The notes beneath the pieces were generated by a model. The model was not told the origin of the DNA. It did no database searches and was given only the letters and a program-made list of their open reading frames with translations. A stretch of DNA of 64,000 nt, taken from the NCBI GenBank assembly GCA_963803115.1, contig CAWDLN010000015.1:299746-363745 (forward strand). Direction: 5' to 3'. Every line of letters starts with the position of its first letter. Position 1 is the stretch's first letter. Shown in pieces: positions 9,125-18,047 of the stretch. Origin of the DNA: DATBGZ01 sp963803115. GTDB lineage: Bacteria; Actinomycetota; Actinomycetes; Mycobacteriales; Micromonosporaceae. Position numbers and translations under genes: made by a program.

Positions 9125-10236
9125 CGGACCTGTCGACCTCCCCGACGACCAGAAGCGTCCGCCTGGTCCCGTTCGATGACCTGACGGTTGACGAGATGAA
9201 CGCCTGGTTCGAGCTGCGGGCCAGCAATCCCGCGCTCGACAGCCCGTACTTCCATCCCGGTTTCGCCGCCGCCGTCCACAAAGGTGGCCAACCCGTCTCC
9301 GTTGTGGTCAGCCGTGGTCGCGACGGTCGGGTCACCGCGCTGCTGCCGACTCACCGCAACGGCGCTCACCTGGTGCCGGCCGGCTGGCCGGGTGCCGATT
9401 TTCAGGGGCCCATCGCGGCGCCGGAGTCTCTGGATGCCCCGTTGGACCTGCTCCCGGACACCATCCGCCAGGCGCGCTTTGACCACCTCGTTTCGCCCGG
9501 CGCCGCGTTTGACCCATTCATCGTCGCCCGACACCCGGCACCCTTCATCGATACCACGGGCGGGCTGGACGGCTACCTGGGGCGGGCCTCGCGCGCGGGC
9601 CGGGAAAACATGAGCCAGGCCCGACGCCGTACGGCCAAGGCAGAACGCCAATTCGGCCCGGTCACGTTCGGGGCCGACGTTGTCGATGAGGACGTTCTCG
9701 GTCGAGTGATCTCACTTAAGCGCGCCCAGTACGCAGCCACCGGCGTGCGGGACTACTTCGCCACATCCGGTCGGATCGAGCTGATGTCGCGCCTGCTGCA
9801 CACTCGGCAGCCCGACTTCGCCGGTATTCTGTCCACAGTGCACGTCGGTGGTCACCTGCTCGCCGCGCATTTCGGGATCCGCTCGGAGCGCGTGCTGCAT
9901 TGGTGGTTTCCGGTCTACGACCCGGAGTACTCACAACTCGCGCCGGGTTGGATCCTGCTGCGGGAGCTCGTGGACGCCGCTCCTGCCCTGGGCGTGCACC
10001 GCATCGACCTCGGCCGCGGGGACGACGAGTACAAACGCCGAGCCAAGACCGGCGAAACCGTGGTCTGCGAGGCGACCCTGACCCGGAGTGCGGCTCGCCG
10101 CATGGCGCGGCAGGTCCGACACAACGTCGGCACATTCGCAAAGTCCTCGGCGTTCGCACCCGCTCTCCGGCCGATTATCCGCCGCCTGCGCACTGGCCGA
10201 ACGAAGGGCACCGATCAGCAGGGAGGCACCCCGTGA
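9121..10236 (+). CDS. GNAT-superfamily acyltransferase, CelD/BcsL-like
   Basis: The 371-residue product begins at GTG 9121, overlapping the previous stop. Its C-terminal half contains ISLKRAQYAATGV, a beta strand with AAHFG, WWFPVYDPEYSQLAPGWILL and HRIDLGRGDDEYKRR, all hallmarks of the CelD/BcsL acyltransferase group (double GNAT fold, distantly related to FemAB). Members are common in exopolysaccharide clusters and are thought to acylate sugars or transfer aminoacyl groups. No membrane helix is present. It overlaps the next gene by four bases (GTGA). The acyl donor and the sugar acceptor are unknown. Confidence 0.82.
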   Translation: MTDLSTSPTTRSVRLVPFDDLTVDEMNAWFELRASNPALDSPYFHPGFAAAVHKGGQPVSVVVSRGRDGRVTALLPTHRNGAHLVPAGWPGADFQGPIAAPESLDAPLDLLPDTIRQARFDHLVSPGAAFDPFIVARHPAPFIDTTGGLDGYLGRASRAGRENMSQARRRTAKAERQFGPVTFGADVVDEDVLGRVISLKRAQYAATGVRDYFATSGRIELMSRLLHTRQPDFAGILSTVHVGGHLLAAHFGIRSERVLHWWFPVYDPEYSQLAPGWILLRELVDAAPALGVHRIDLGRGDDEYKRRAKTGETVVCEATLTRSAARRMARQVRHNVGTFAKSSAFAPALRPIIRRLRTGRTKGTDQQGGTP

Positions 10237-11549
10237 GGGTCAGCGTCTTCGGCCTTGGTTACGTTGGCTGCGTCACGGCGGCGTGCCTCGCGCAACGTGG
10301 GCACCACGTCGTCGGTGTTGATGTAAACCCGGCCAAGGTCGATCTCGTCAGTCGTGGCATCGCCCCGGTCATCGAGGAACGAATCGGCGAGGTTACCGCC
10401 GAGGTCGTCGGCGATGGTCGGCTCCGAGCGACGACCGACGTCGCGCAGGCGGTGGCCGAGACCGAGATTTCGCTCGTCTGTGTGGGCACGCCTTCGGCGG
10501 CCAACGGCAGCCTGTCGACTGTCTACTTGGAACGGGTCGCGGAGGAGATCGGCGGCGCGCTCGCCGCGCAGCCCGAATGGCACACCGTCGTGTTCCGCAG
10601 CACCATGCTTCCGGGTACGTGCGCATCCGTGCTGCTCCCCATCCTCGAGAAGGCCTCCGGTAAGGCGGTCGGCGTCGACTTCGGCGTCGCCGTCAATCCG
10701 GAGTTTCTTCGCGAGGGCAGCAGCGTCCGCGACTTCTTTGATCCGCCGAAGACCGTGATCGGCGAGACCGACCGGGCGGCCGGCGACGCCGTCGCGGCGC
10801 TCTACGACGGCCTGCCCGGCGAGCGGTTCCGGGTGGCGATCGAGGTCGCCGAGATGACCAAGTACGCGGACAACTCCTTCCATGCCCTGAAGGCCGGCTT
10901 CGCTAACGAGATCGGCGCCATCTGCCGGGCGCTCGGGGTGGACTCGTACCAATTGACTAACATCTTTCTGGCCGACCGCAAGCTCAACATCAGCCCGGCG
11001 TACCTGCGGCCTGGCTTCGCCTTCGGTGGCTCTTGCCTCCCGAAAGACGTTCGCGGCCTGGTCTATGCCGCACGCCGGGCCGACGTTTCGGTGCCGTTGT
11101 TGGAAAGCGTCCTCCCGTCCAATGAGGACCACCTCAAGCGCGCCGTCGACCTCGTGGTGGCCGCCGGCTGCCGAAGGATCGGTATGTTTGGACTCTCCTT
11201 CAAGCCGGGCACCGACGACCTGCGAGAGAGCCCGCTCGTCGAGCTGGCCGAGCGACTCATCGGCAAGGGGTACGACCTACGCATCTACGACGCCAACGTC
11301 GCGCTGTCGCGGCTCATCGGGGCGAACCGCGAATACATCACGAGCCGGCTGCCCCACATCGGCGAGCTCTTGAGCGACTCAACTACTGACGTACTCGATC
11401 ATGCCGAGGTCTGTGTGGTCGGGTGCCTGGAGCCTGCCGTCATCGACGCGATCGGCGCGGCAGGCGATCGCACGATCATCGACCTGGTCCGCCTCCCGGA
11501 CGCCGCCGCGCGCCGGGCCGACTCGAGGTACGTGGGCCTTGCCTGGTAG
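10233..11549 (+). CDS. Nucleotide-sugar 6-dehydrogenase (GDP-mannose/UDP-glucose dehydrogenase family)
   Basis: The true start is GTG 10233, inside the previous stop; the 438-residue product opens with the NAD-binding VFGLGYVGCVTAACL. NPEFLREGSSVRDFF and the active-site GGSCLPKDVRGL (catalytic Cys near residue 268) follow. The sequence FAFGGSCLPKDVR matches GDP-mannose dehydrogenase (AlgD) better than UDP-glucose dehydrogenase, which usually has GGSCFPKD. It oxidises the sugar C6 in two NAD-dependent steps to a uronic acid, giving the cluster an acidic sugar. The stop overlaps the probable TTG start of the glycosyltransferase by 11 bases. Confidence 0.88.
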   Translation: MRVSVFGLGYVGCVTAACLAQRGHHVVGVDVNPAKVDLVSRGIAPVIEERIGEVTAEVVGDGRLRATTDVAQAVAETEISLVCVGTPSAANGSLSTVYLERVAEEIGGALAAQPEWHTVVFRSTMLPGTCASVLLPILEKASGKAVGVDFGVAVNPEFLREGSSVRDFFDPPKTVIGETDRAAGDAVAALYDGLPGERFRVAIEVAEMTKYADNSFHALKAGFANEIGAICRALGVDSYQLTNIFLADRKLNISPAYLRPGFAFGGSCLPKDVRGLVYAARRADVSVPLLESVLPSNEDHLKRAVDLVVAAGCRRIGMFGLSFKPGTDDLRESPLVELAERLIGKGYDLRIYDANVALSRLIGANREYITSRLPHIGELLSDSTTDVLDHAEVCVVGCLEPAVIDAIGAAGDRTIIDLVRLPDAAARRADSRYVGLAW

Positions 11550-12849
11550 AGCTTTGATCCTGGTGGAGAACCTTTCCGTGCCGTTCGACCGGCGCGTGTG
11601 GCAAGAGTGCCTGGCGCTGCGCGACGAGGGCTACGAGGTGCATGTCATCTGTCCACAAGGTACGAAGCGGGATACCGAACCCGAGGTCGAACTCGACGGC
11701 ATCGGCATCCACCGGTTCCCGCTGAGGGCCGCGACCGGTGGCGTCGTGGGCTACGCACGGGAGTACTCGGCGGCTCTGTGGCACACCTATCGGCTGGCTC
11801 GAAAGGTAGGGCCGGTCGACGTCGTCCAGGCGTGCAATCCGCCCGACCTGTTCTTCCTCGTGGCGCGTCGCCTGAAGCGCAAAGGTGCCCGCTTCGTCTT
11901 CGATCAACACGACGTCGTGCCGGAGCTGTATCTGTCCCGGTTCAACCGCGGCGCAGACTTTCTCTATCGGGCGGTCTGCTGGCTAGAGCGGCAGACCTAC
12001 CAGACGGCCGACGCGGTGATCGCGACGAACGAGAGCTACCGGGACATTGCCATCACCCGCGGCCGCAAGGACCCAGCGGACGTCTTCGTGGTTCGTAGTG
12101 CGCCAACGATTGACCGATTCCGGCAGGTTCCCAAGGACGAGTCGCTCAAGCACGGTAAGCGGTTCCTGTTGTGCTACCTGGGTGTGATGGGCCCGCAGGA
12201 CGGCGTCGATTACGCGCTGCGGTCGTTGGCCAAGCTCCGCGACGAGCTTGGTCGAAACGATTGGCATGCCACCTTCATCGGCGGCGGGGACACCTTCGAG
12301 GCCATGGTGGAACTCTCGAAGGAACTCGAACTGTCCGATGTGGTCGATTTCACCGGCCGGATTCCCGACGAGGACCTGCTGCGCTACCTCTCCACGGCCG
12401 ATGTCTGCCTATCGCCGGATCCGCTCAACCCGCTCAACGATGTCTCGACCATGAACAAGATCATGGAGTACATGGCGATGGCTCGCCCTATCGTCTCCTT
12501 CGAACTGCGCGAGGCCCGCGTATCGGCGGGAGACGCTGCCGTCTACGCTCCCGCCAACGACGAGTCCGAGTTCGCCAAGCGCATCGCCTACCTCCTCGAC
12601 GACCCGGACACGCGCCGCCAGATGGGCGAGCTGGGGCGCGAACGGGTCGCCGGAGCACTGTCGTGGGAGCACTCGAAGGTCGCCCTCATAGCCGCCTACG
12701 AGGCGGCTATGAGCAAGCGTCACGCACCGTCCACTGAGGAAACCGGTGGAACCGGTACCGACCTCGAGCTGGCGTCGCCGCCCCAACGGACCTGGCCGTT
12801 CCCGCTGAAATGGGTCAACAACCGGTCCAGTGACAGGACGGCGAGGTAA
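11539..12849 (+). CDS. Glycosyltransferase family 4 (GT-B)
   Basis: TTG 11539 gives MPGRALILVENLSVPFDRRV, which matches the usual N-terminus of this GT4 group; the frame is open further upstream only as a shadow of the dehydrogenase gene. The 436-residue product has a GT-B layout: an N-terminal acceptor domain with FDQHDVVPELY, and a C-terminal donor domain with CYLGVMGPQDGVDYAL and the E-x7-E region around KIMEYMAMARPIVSFE. It is cytoplasmic or membrane-associated. The last 130 bases overlap the 3' end of a convergent GT2 gene, ending in a polar tail rich in Thr and Ser. Confidence 0.87.
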   Translation: MPGRALILVENLSVPFDRRVWQECLALRDEGYEVHVICPQGTKRDTEPEVELDGIGIHRFPLRAATGGVVGYAREYSAALWHTYRLARKVGPVDVVQACNPPDLFFLVARRLKRKGARFVFDQHDVVPELYLSRFNRGADFLYRAVCWLERQTYQTADAVIATNESYRDIAITRGRKDPADVFVVRSAPTIDRFRQVPKDESLKHGKRFLLCYLGVMGPQDGVDYALRSLAKLRDELGRNDWHATFIGGGDTFEAMVELSKELELSDVVDFTGRIPDEDLLRYLSTADVCLSPDPLNPLNDVSTMNKIMEYMAMARPIVSFELREARVSAGDAAVYAPANDESEFAKRIAYLLDDPDTRRQMGELGRERVAGALSWEHSKVALIAAYEAAMSKRHAPSTEETGGTGTDLELASPPQRTWPFPLKWVNNRSSDRTAR

Positions 12850-13599
12850 CAGCTCGCATCGAGCGGGCTTACCTGGCGGGTGGTGACGAGAGTGGCAAGT
12901 GTTCGAAGTCCAAGACGGCCCTGCGGAGCCGGCCGGCCCAAGGCCGCCAGCTGCTCGTTCCCGCGCCGCACCCGAATCCGTCGCTTGAGGTGGGCCCGCA
13001 CCGTGCGCGCCGGCCGGACCACGGACCGGGCATCGGGCACGACGACACGCTCATCCGGCGCAAAACTGTTGTGGACCCAACCATCGTCGGAGATGACATC
13101 CGGCATCGGAAAGACCCTGGCTCGGCCCTGCTCCGTAAGCACGTACGCGCCGACCCCGGCGAGTGCCCGGCCCGGTGCGACCAACCTGTCATGCACCCGG
13201 TGCACGCGTCGCGCAACCGGGCCAACGTCGCTCAAATCCAGCCGTGGCACCGGAGCACACGCCAAGACACCGGACTGCGCCGCTGCGACCAGCGCCCGAA
13301 TGCCCGACGCGCGTGAGCCCGACGTCAGCGTCGACGTACGCGCGCGGGAACGTCCGGCATGCCTCGTCACCCAGGCGCAGGGCATTCACCTTTCCGGGTA
13401 CGTCGGTCTCGATGACGCGCACGCCGACGCTGCGGGCGCGCTCTGCCGTACGATCGGTGCACCCGTTCGCAACGACGACGACGTCGAACTCGCCCGGCGC
13501 CGCGCCGTCGAGTAACTGCCGCAGGTTCGCCACAATGACGGCTTCCTCGTTGTGCGCCGGGATCACGACGCTGGCAATGGGTAGAGAGCTGTCGGTCAA
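12720..13599 (-). CDS. Glycosyltransferase family 2, frameshifted
   Basis: The gene starts at TTG 13599 with GGAGG seven bases upstream and reads SLPIASVVIPAHNEEAVI, VVVANGCTDRTA and FPRAYVDADVGLT, a normal GT2 N-terminus including the metal site VDAD. At about 13306-13318 the frame breaks; the rest (ASGIRALVAAAQSGVL onward, to the stop at 12720) continues in another frame. Adding one CG pair to the run ACGCGCG would join the parts as VGLTRASGIRALV, about 293 residues. The cause may be a sequence error, a young pseudogene or phase variation in a short CG repeat. The 3' end overlaps the GT4 gene by 130 bases. Confidence 0.72.
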
Positions 13600-13653
13600 C
13601 GAACCGCCTCCAAATCTTGACGCGTCCTCGAACAGGATAAAGGGGAACCGACC

Positions 13654-14994
13654 GTGAACCTCCCATCTCGTGCGGCTCCCTCCGGGCGGCTCGTCGGGCT
13701 GGATGGCGTCCGTGGGCTGGCCGCGACGTTCGTCGTGCTGCACCACTGCTGGCTGCTGTCGTACCCGGGATATCCCAGAAACACCGGGCCAATCTGGACC
13801 GGCTGGCTCGTGTATGGACACTTCGCGGTCGTCGTGTTCATCGCGTTGTCCGGCTTCTCGCTCGCGGTCTCCCCGGCCCGGCACGACTGGCAGCTCGGCA
13901 GCAAGGCTCGGTTCGCCCATCGACGGGCTTGGCGCATCCTGCCGCCCTACTGGGCCGCGCTCGTCTTCAGCCTGATCATCGCGTGGACGATTGTCAGCCA
14001 ACCGGGCGCCGGCACACCGAACGCGAAATCGGTCGCCGTCCATGGTCTTCTGCTCCAGGACGTCTTCGGTTCCAACACACCCAACGGGGCGTTTTGGTCA
14101 ATCGCCATCGAGGCCCAGCTCTACCTGGTGTTCCCGTTCTTGCTACTTGCCCTGCGCCGCACCGGCGCGGCCATCATGGTCGCCGGCGTCACCGCCGTCG
14201 TGGTGGCCATCGGTGTTCTCGGCCCACATGTGTCCGTTGTGGACATGTTCATGCGGTTCACGCCGCAGTTCGCCGTGCTGTTCGCCGGAGGACTCGCCGC
14301 CGCCGGCATCCTGCGCGCCAGCGATCGGACCCGGGTCCTGCCCTGGCAGTGGATCGCCGTGGCTGCCGTTCTCCCTGTGCTCGCGTTGATCGCCATTCAG
14401 GGGTCGTCCTGGACGGTGGCGCACTACTTCTGGGTGGACATGGCCCTGGCCCCGGCGGTGTGCGTGCTGCTGGCGGCACTAGCCACCGGGCGGCCGGCCT
14501 GGTTCGTCCAGCTGCTCGACACCAGACCGCTCCGGAGTCTGGGATCCTTCTCCTACAGCCTCTACCTGATCCACGCGCCGATCGTGGTCGTTGTGGCGCT
14601 GAAGGTCGTCGCCCCGATTGTCCCGAGTGGACTGCCCCGATTCCTTCTCACTCTGTTGATCGCCGTGCCGTTGTCGTTGGCTGCGGCGCGAGGATTCGCA
14701 GCGTTGTTCGAGATCCCGTTCACCCGGCATCGCACCTGGCCGGAGCTGCGCGTCGCGATGATCGCCCGCTACGAGCGCATGGTCAGCCGGATCCGGGCGC
14801 TCGGCGCGCGGACACCGGCCATGCGAGCGAGGATTCGCGCGGTGCGCGCGCGGATCTCAACGGCCAAGCCGGAGCAGCTTGCGACCGCGATGCCGGATGG
14901 TGCGCCGCTGGCGGCCGAGGTACATCCGGTAGACGGCGGCGCGGGCTCGCGCGCGCTGCTCAGGGGTGAGGTCGGCGTCCCGAACGACCCGTAG
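13654..14994 (+). CDS. Acyltransferase family 3 (OafA/YrhL-like)
   Basis: GTG 13654 is preceded by AAGGGG at a workable distance. The 446-residue integral membrane protein opens with GRLVGLDGVRGLAATFVVL followed by the conserved catalytic HH (residues about 29-30), then RAWRILPPYW and FWSIAIEAQLYLVFP, all diagnostic of acyltransferase family 3. About ten membrane helices are visible. Members O-acetylate or O-succinylate exported glycans. A basic tail of some 90 residues follows the last helix, and 138 bases of its coding region overlap the convergent GT2 gene. It diverges from the frameshifted GT2 across 54 bases. Confidence 0.88.
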   Translation: MNLPSRAAPSGRLVGLDGVRGLAATFVVLHHCWLLSYPGYPRNTGPIWTGWLVYGHFAVVVFIALSGFSLAVSPARHDWQLGSKARFAHRRAWRILPPYWAALVFSLIIAWTIVSQPGAGTPNAKSVAVHGLLLQDVFGSNTPNGAFWSIAIEAQLYLVFPFLLLALRRTGAAIMVAGVTAVVVAIGVLGPHVSVVDMFMRFTPQFAVLFAGGLAAAGILRASDRTRVLPWQWIAVAAVLPVLALIAIQGSSWTVAHYFWVDMALAPAVCVLLAALATGRPAWFVQLLDTRPLRSLGSFSYSLYLIHAPIVVVVALKVVAPIVPSGLPRFLLTLLIAVPLSLAAARGFAALFEIPFTRHRTWPELRVAMIARYERMVSRIRALGARTPAMRARIRAVRARISTAKPEQLATAMPDGAPLAAEVHPVDGGAGSRALLRGEVGVPNDP

Positions 14995-15735
14995 CAATTC
15001 GCCCAACTGCAGCGTGTTGGCCAGCTTCGACTGCCACGGCGCAACGCCGAGCATCCTGGCCTGCGAGCTTGTCGGACCGGTCGTCCAGGTGCGCCGGGCG
15101 AGCACCCGCGGCACGTGCGCCCACGGCCCGGCGAGGGCCAGCTTCACCGCGAAGATCTGGTCCTCACGCAGCATGTTCCGCCGCGGGATCGTCACGACCG
15201 TTTCGCGACGCATCATCGCGTACAGCGGATCCAGCTGCAGGTAGCTGACGTTCAGCATGCGCAGCATCTCCACAGCCCGGTCCCCGGGATCGTCCGAACC
15301 GAGCCCCGTCCCGGTGTACGACTCGGTTCGCGCATGACCATCGCTGGCCAGGTAGGCCATACCCGTCGTCACGAGCACCACCCGTGGATCGGCGTCGAAC
15401 GCGGCCAGGCACTGGTCGGTGTAGTCGGGCTCAAGCGTGTCCGAGTCGCTGATCCACCGAAAATAGGTTCCCTGAGCCGAGCGGATCGTGGCGATGAAGT
15501 TGTTGAGTAGCCCGACGTTTTCCGGATGGCGGTGATAGACAATCCGGTGGTCGGCCCGGACGAGCTCCCGGCATACCGACTCGGTCGCGTCGGTGGAGGC
15601 GTTGTCCGAGATCACCAGCTCGAGGTTCTCGTACCGCTGGCCCAGTACGGAGCCGATCACATCAGCGATTGTCGATTCTCCGTTGCGCACGGGCAGCCCG
15701 ACCGAGACCAGCGGTTGCGCGCCGACCATCGACAC
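14857..15735 (-). CDS. Glycosyltransferase family 2
   Basis: Start ATG 15735, or ATG 15729 two codons later. The 292-residue protein carries the GT2 opening PLVSVGLPVRNGESTI, LELVISDNASTDATE and the DSD metal site in FRWISDSDTLEPDY. LREDQIFAVKLALAGPW is the usual acceptor-side region. The C-terminus is strongly basic (Arg-rich), which suggests contact with the membrane. It is transcribed against the OafA-type gene and overlaps it by 138 bases. It probably adds a sugar in the same glycan pathway; the specificity is unknown. Confidence 0.85.
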   Translation of the reverse strand: MSMVGAQPLVSVGLPVRNGESTIADVIGSVLGQRYENLELVISDNASTDATESVCRELVRADHRIVYHRHPENVGLLNNFIATIRSAQGTYFRWISDSDTLEPDYTDQCLAAFDADPRVVLVTTGMAYLASDGHARTESYTGTGLGSDDPGDRAVEMLRMLNVSYLQLDPLYAMMRRETVVTIPRRNMLREDQIFAVKLALAGPWAHVPRVLARRTWTTGPTSSQARMLGVAPWQSKLANTLQLGELLRVVRDADLTPEQRARARAAVYRMYLGRQRRTIRHRGRKLLRLGR

Positions 15736-15820
15736 CCCTCGTCACTTCGCAGCAGACGCCGCTACCGTATCGCAGCGGGCCGCCCTGCCACGCTTGGGCG
15801 CGCCGACCAGAGCCTCGCCG

Positions 15821-15889
15821 GGCCGCGTCACTCGACGGGCCGCGTCACTCGACAGGCCGCGTCACTCGACAGGCCGCGTCACTCGTCGG
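15821..15889. repeat. 17-bp tandem repeat, four copies, overlapping a stop codon
   Basis: Four adjacent copies of a 17-base unit, GGCCGCGTCACTCGACA with one or two changes, fill about 15821-15889. The right-hand copy overlaps the C-terminal codons and TGA stop (15879-15881) of the minus-strand hydrolase gene, so the array lies directly downstream of that gene. Edges may be off by a base or two. Confidence 0.85.
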
Positions 15890-16661
15890 GTCCGCGCTCG
15901 AACCCCGCGAGCGTCCGGTCCGCGTAGGCACTCGCGTCGCCGGAGGACATCGGCCCGTTCCAGGTTGTCGGCAACGGCACCGGTACGCCGGGAGCGACCC
16001 GCCGCACGATCTCGTCCAGCACCGTCTCCGCGTACCCGACCCACAGGTGCCTGGCGCCGGGTACGCCGATCACCTCGGCCTGGGTCAGCGGCGCAAATCG
16101 TTGGCGGGCCTCATCCGGGCGCAGGTAGTCGTCGAACTCGGGCACCAAGGCGACGACCGGCTTACCCGAATCAGCCCAGACCCGCAGGTCGTCCGTGGTG
16201 GCTGCGCGCAGCGGCGGGGAGAGCAGGATGGCGCCGGCGACCGCGGGGTCACAGCCGTACTGCAGCGCCAGGTCCGTTCCGAACGACCAACCCAGCAGCC
16301 ACGGTGCCGGCAGGTCGTGGAACTCCGCGTATTCAATGGCGGCCGCCACGTCGTACCGTTCGCCTCGGCCGCGATCGAACTGTCCTTCGCTCGTGCCGTG
16401 CATGCTGGACGTGCCGCGGGAGTTGAAGCGCAGCACCGCCAGCCCGGCCAGCGCCGGCAGTCGCCAGGCCGCCTTGCGCAGGATGTGGCTGTCCATCATG
16501 CCGCCATGGGTCGGCAGTGGGTGCAGGCAGATCAGGGTGGCCACGGGGTCGCGCTCGTCGGGCCGGGCGAGCTCACCGACAAGCCCGATTCCGTCGGCCG
16601 TCTGGAGTTCGATATCCTCGCGATGCGCCGGCAGGATCGAGTTCGCCCGGATGTTAGCCAC
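15879..16661 (-). CDS. Alpha/beta hydrolase
   Basis: I prefer GTG 16661 (260 residues, VANIRANSILPAHRED), which fits the N-terminus I remember for this actinobacterial family; a frame start at GTG 16703 adds 14 residues. The product has the oxyanion-region LHPLPTHGG, the segment LRFNSRGTSSMHGTSEG, the nucleophile elbow GWSFGTD (Ser about residue 128) and a late GARHLWVGY with the probable catalytic His. No signal peptide is present. The substrate is unknown; relatives are annotated only as dienelactone-hydrolase-like or generic hydrolases. The gene diverges from the flavoprotein gene, and its last codons lie in the 17-base repeat array. Confidence 0.8.
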   Translation of the reverse strand: MANIRANSILPAHREDIELQTADGIGLVGELARPDERDPVATLICLHPLPTHGGMMDSHILRKAAWRLPALAGLAVLRFNSRGTSSMHGTSEGQFDRGRGERYDVAAAIEYAEFHDLPAPWLLGWSFGTDLALQYGCDPAVAGAILLSPPLRAATTDDLRVWADSGKPVVALVPEFDDYLRPDEARQRFAPLTQAEVIGVPGARHLWVGYAETVLDEIVRRVAPGVPVPLPTTWNGPMSSGDASAYADRTLAGFERGPDE

Positions 16662-16826
16662 AATCGCATTCTCGCCCCCCGCCGGAACGATCCACGGCAG
16701 CACCCCGACACGTCCGACACCCGACAGAACGGGTGTCGAGCCAGCCGTTTCTATTTCCGATAGGCTCGCGCGAACTTGACCTTTCCTGACCCTCCAATGA
16801 GGAGTGAACTTCCGAGGAGTCTTAAC

Positions 16827-18047
16827 GTGACGGCGGTTGCCATCATCGGGGCAGGCCCCTACGGCCTGTCAATCGCGGCCCATCTTCGCTCGCTCGGCAT
16901 TCCATTCCGGATCTTCGGCACGCCGCTGGACACGTGGCAGCGGCATGTGCCGGCCGGGATGTTGCTCAAGTCCGACGCCTTCGCGTCCAACCTGAGCCAT
17001 CCGGAGGGCATTGGCACTCTCGCCGAGTACTGCCGCGATCGCGCGATTCCCTATCACGACACCGACATCCCGGTGAGCGTTGAGGTCTTCAACGCGTATG
17101 CGCTGGATTTCCAGCGGCGGTTCGTTGCCAATCTGGAGGAACGTCAGGTCGTGTCGTTGGCGCAGGCGGGTGACGGCTTCACGCTCCGGCTCGACGACGA
17201 CACCGTCGTCCCGGCGGATTTCGTGGTGTGCGCGGTCGGCATCACCCACTTCAGTCGGATCCCGGCGGAGCTCGCGCACCTGCCGGCCGATTTGGTATCG
17301 CACAGTTCGGCGCACCACGATCTGTCAGCCTTCATCGGCCGCGAGGTAGCGGTGCTCGGCGCGGGCTCGTCGGCGGTCGATATCGCCACGCTCCTGTCGG
17401 AAGCGGGCGCCAAGACGACGCTCATCGCGCGCCGCCCGTCGTTGCGCTTCGCCAACCGGAGCCTCGGGCCGCGCAGCCTCTATCAGCGAGTGCGCCATCC
17501 ATCCTCAGGTCTTGGCCCGGGGCTACGATCCTGGCTGTGCCAGAACCTTCCGAGCCTGTTCCGGTACGTGCCAGGCAACGCCCGACTGGAGATCGTCCGG
17601 CGACACCTCGGACCGAGCTCGCCCGGCCCCATGAAGGCGCGCCTGGAGGCCGGCGTGACGTTACGGTTGGGCGAGCACCTCGAGAAGGCGGAGGAGGAGC
17701 ACGGCCGTCTCCGGCTGAGCCTTCGTGACGATGACGGATCCCAACAGGAGATCGTGACCGACCATCTCATCGCCGCGACCGGCTATGTGCCAGACGTGCG
17801 GAGGTTGGACTTCCTTTCGAGTGAGCTTCGCGCGGCCCTCAGGACGCATTCACACATGCCAGTCCTAACCCGCGACTTCGAGAGCTCCGTCCACGGCCTG
17901 TACATCGTCGGTCCAGGCGCCGTCAACACGTTCGGTCCGCTGATGCGCTTCATGGTGGGAGCGGAGTACGCGGCACCGGTGGTCGCGCGTAGCCTGGCGC
18001 GCCGGTCGGGGCGTTCCCGGGCGAGTCGGGTCGCGGCGCGGGCATGA
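16827..18047 (+). CDS. FAD/NAD(P)-binding oxidoreductase (flavin monooxygenase-like)
   Basis: GTG 16827 has GAGGAG eight bases upstream and gives 406 residues beginning VTAVAIIGAGPYGLSIAAHL, the FAD Rossmann motif. GREVAVLGAGSSAVD near residue 172 is a second dinucleotide site, probably for NADPH, and VDHLIAATGY-like sequence (ATGYVPD) near residue 325 is the third family marker. This layout is shared by flavin-dependent monooxygenases and by lysine/ornithine N-hydroxylase relatives. The ATG of the thioesterase/ATP-grasp gene overlaps its stop (ATGA), so the two proteins probably act in one pathway. The substrate cannot be inferred from sequence. Confidence 0.83.
   Translation: MTAVAIIGAGPYGLSIAAHLRSLGIPFRIFGTPLDTWQRHVPAGMLLKSDAFASNLSHPEGIGTLAEYCRDRAIPYHDTDIPVSVEVFNAYALDFQRRFVANLEERQVVSLAQAGDGFTLRLDDDTVVPADFVVCAVGITHFSRIPAELAHLPADLVSHSSAHHDLSAFIGREVAVLGAGSSAVDIATLLSEAGAKTTLIARRPSLRFANRSLGPRSLYQRVRHPSSGLGPGLRSWLCQNLPSLFRYVPGNARLEIVRRHLGPSSPGPMKARLEAGVTLRLGEHLEKAEEEHGRLRLSLRDDDGSQQEIVTDHLIAATGYVPDVRRLDFLSSELRAALRTHSHMPVLTRDFESSVHGLYIVGPGAVNTFGPLMRFMVGAEYAAPVVARSLARRSGRSRASRVAARA

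Noticed and set aside
15821..15889. Possible CRISPR array at the 17-bp repeats
   Set aside because: The units abut each other with no spacers, and no cas genes are present.
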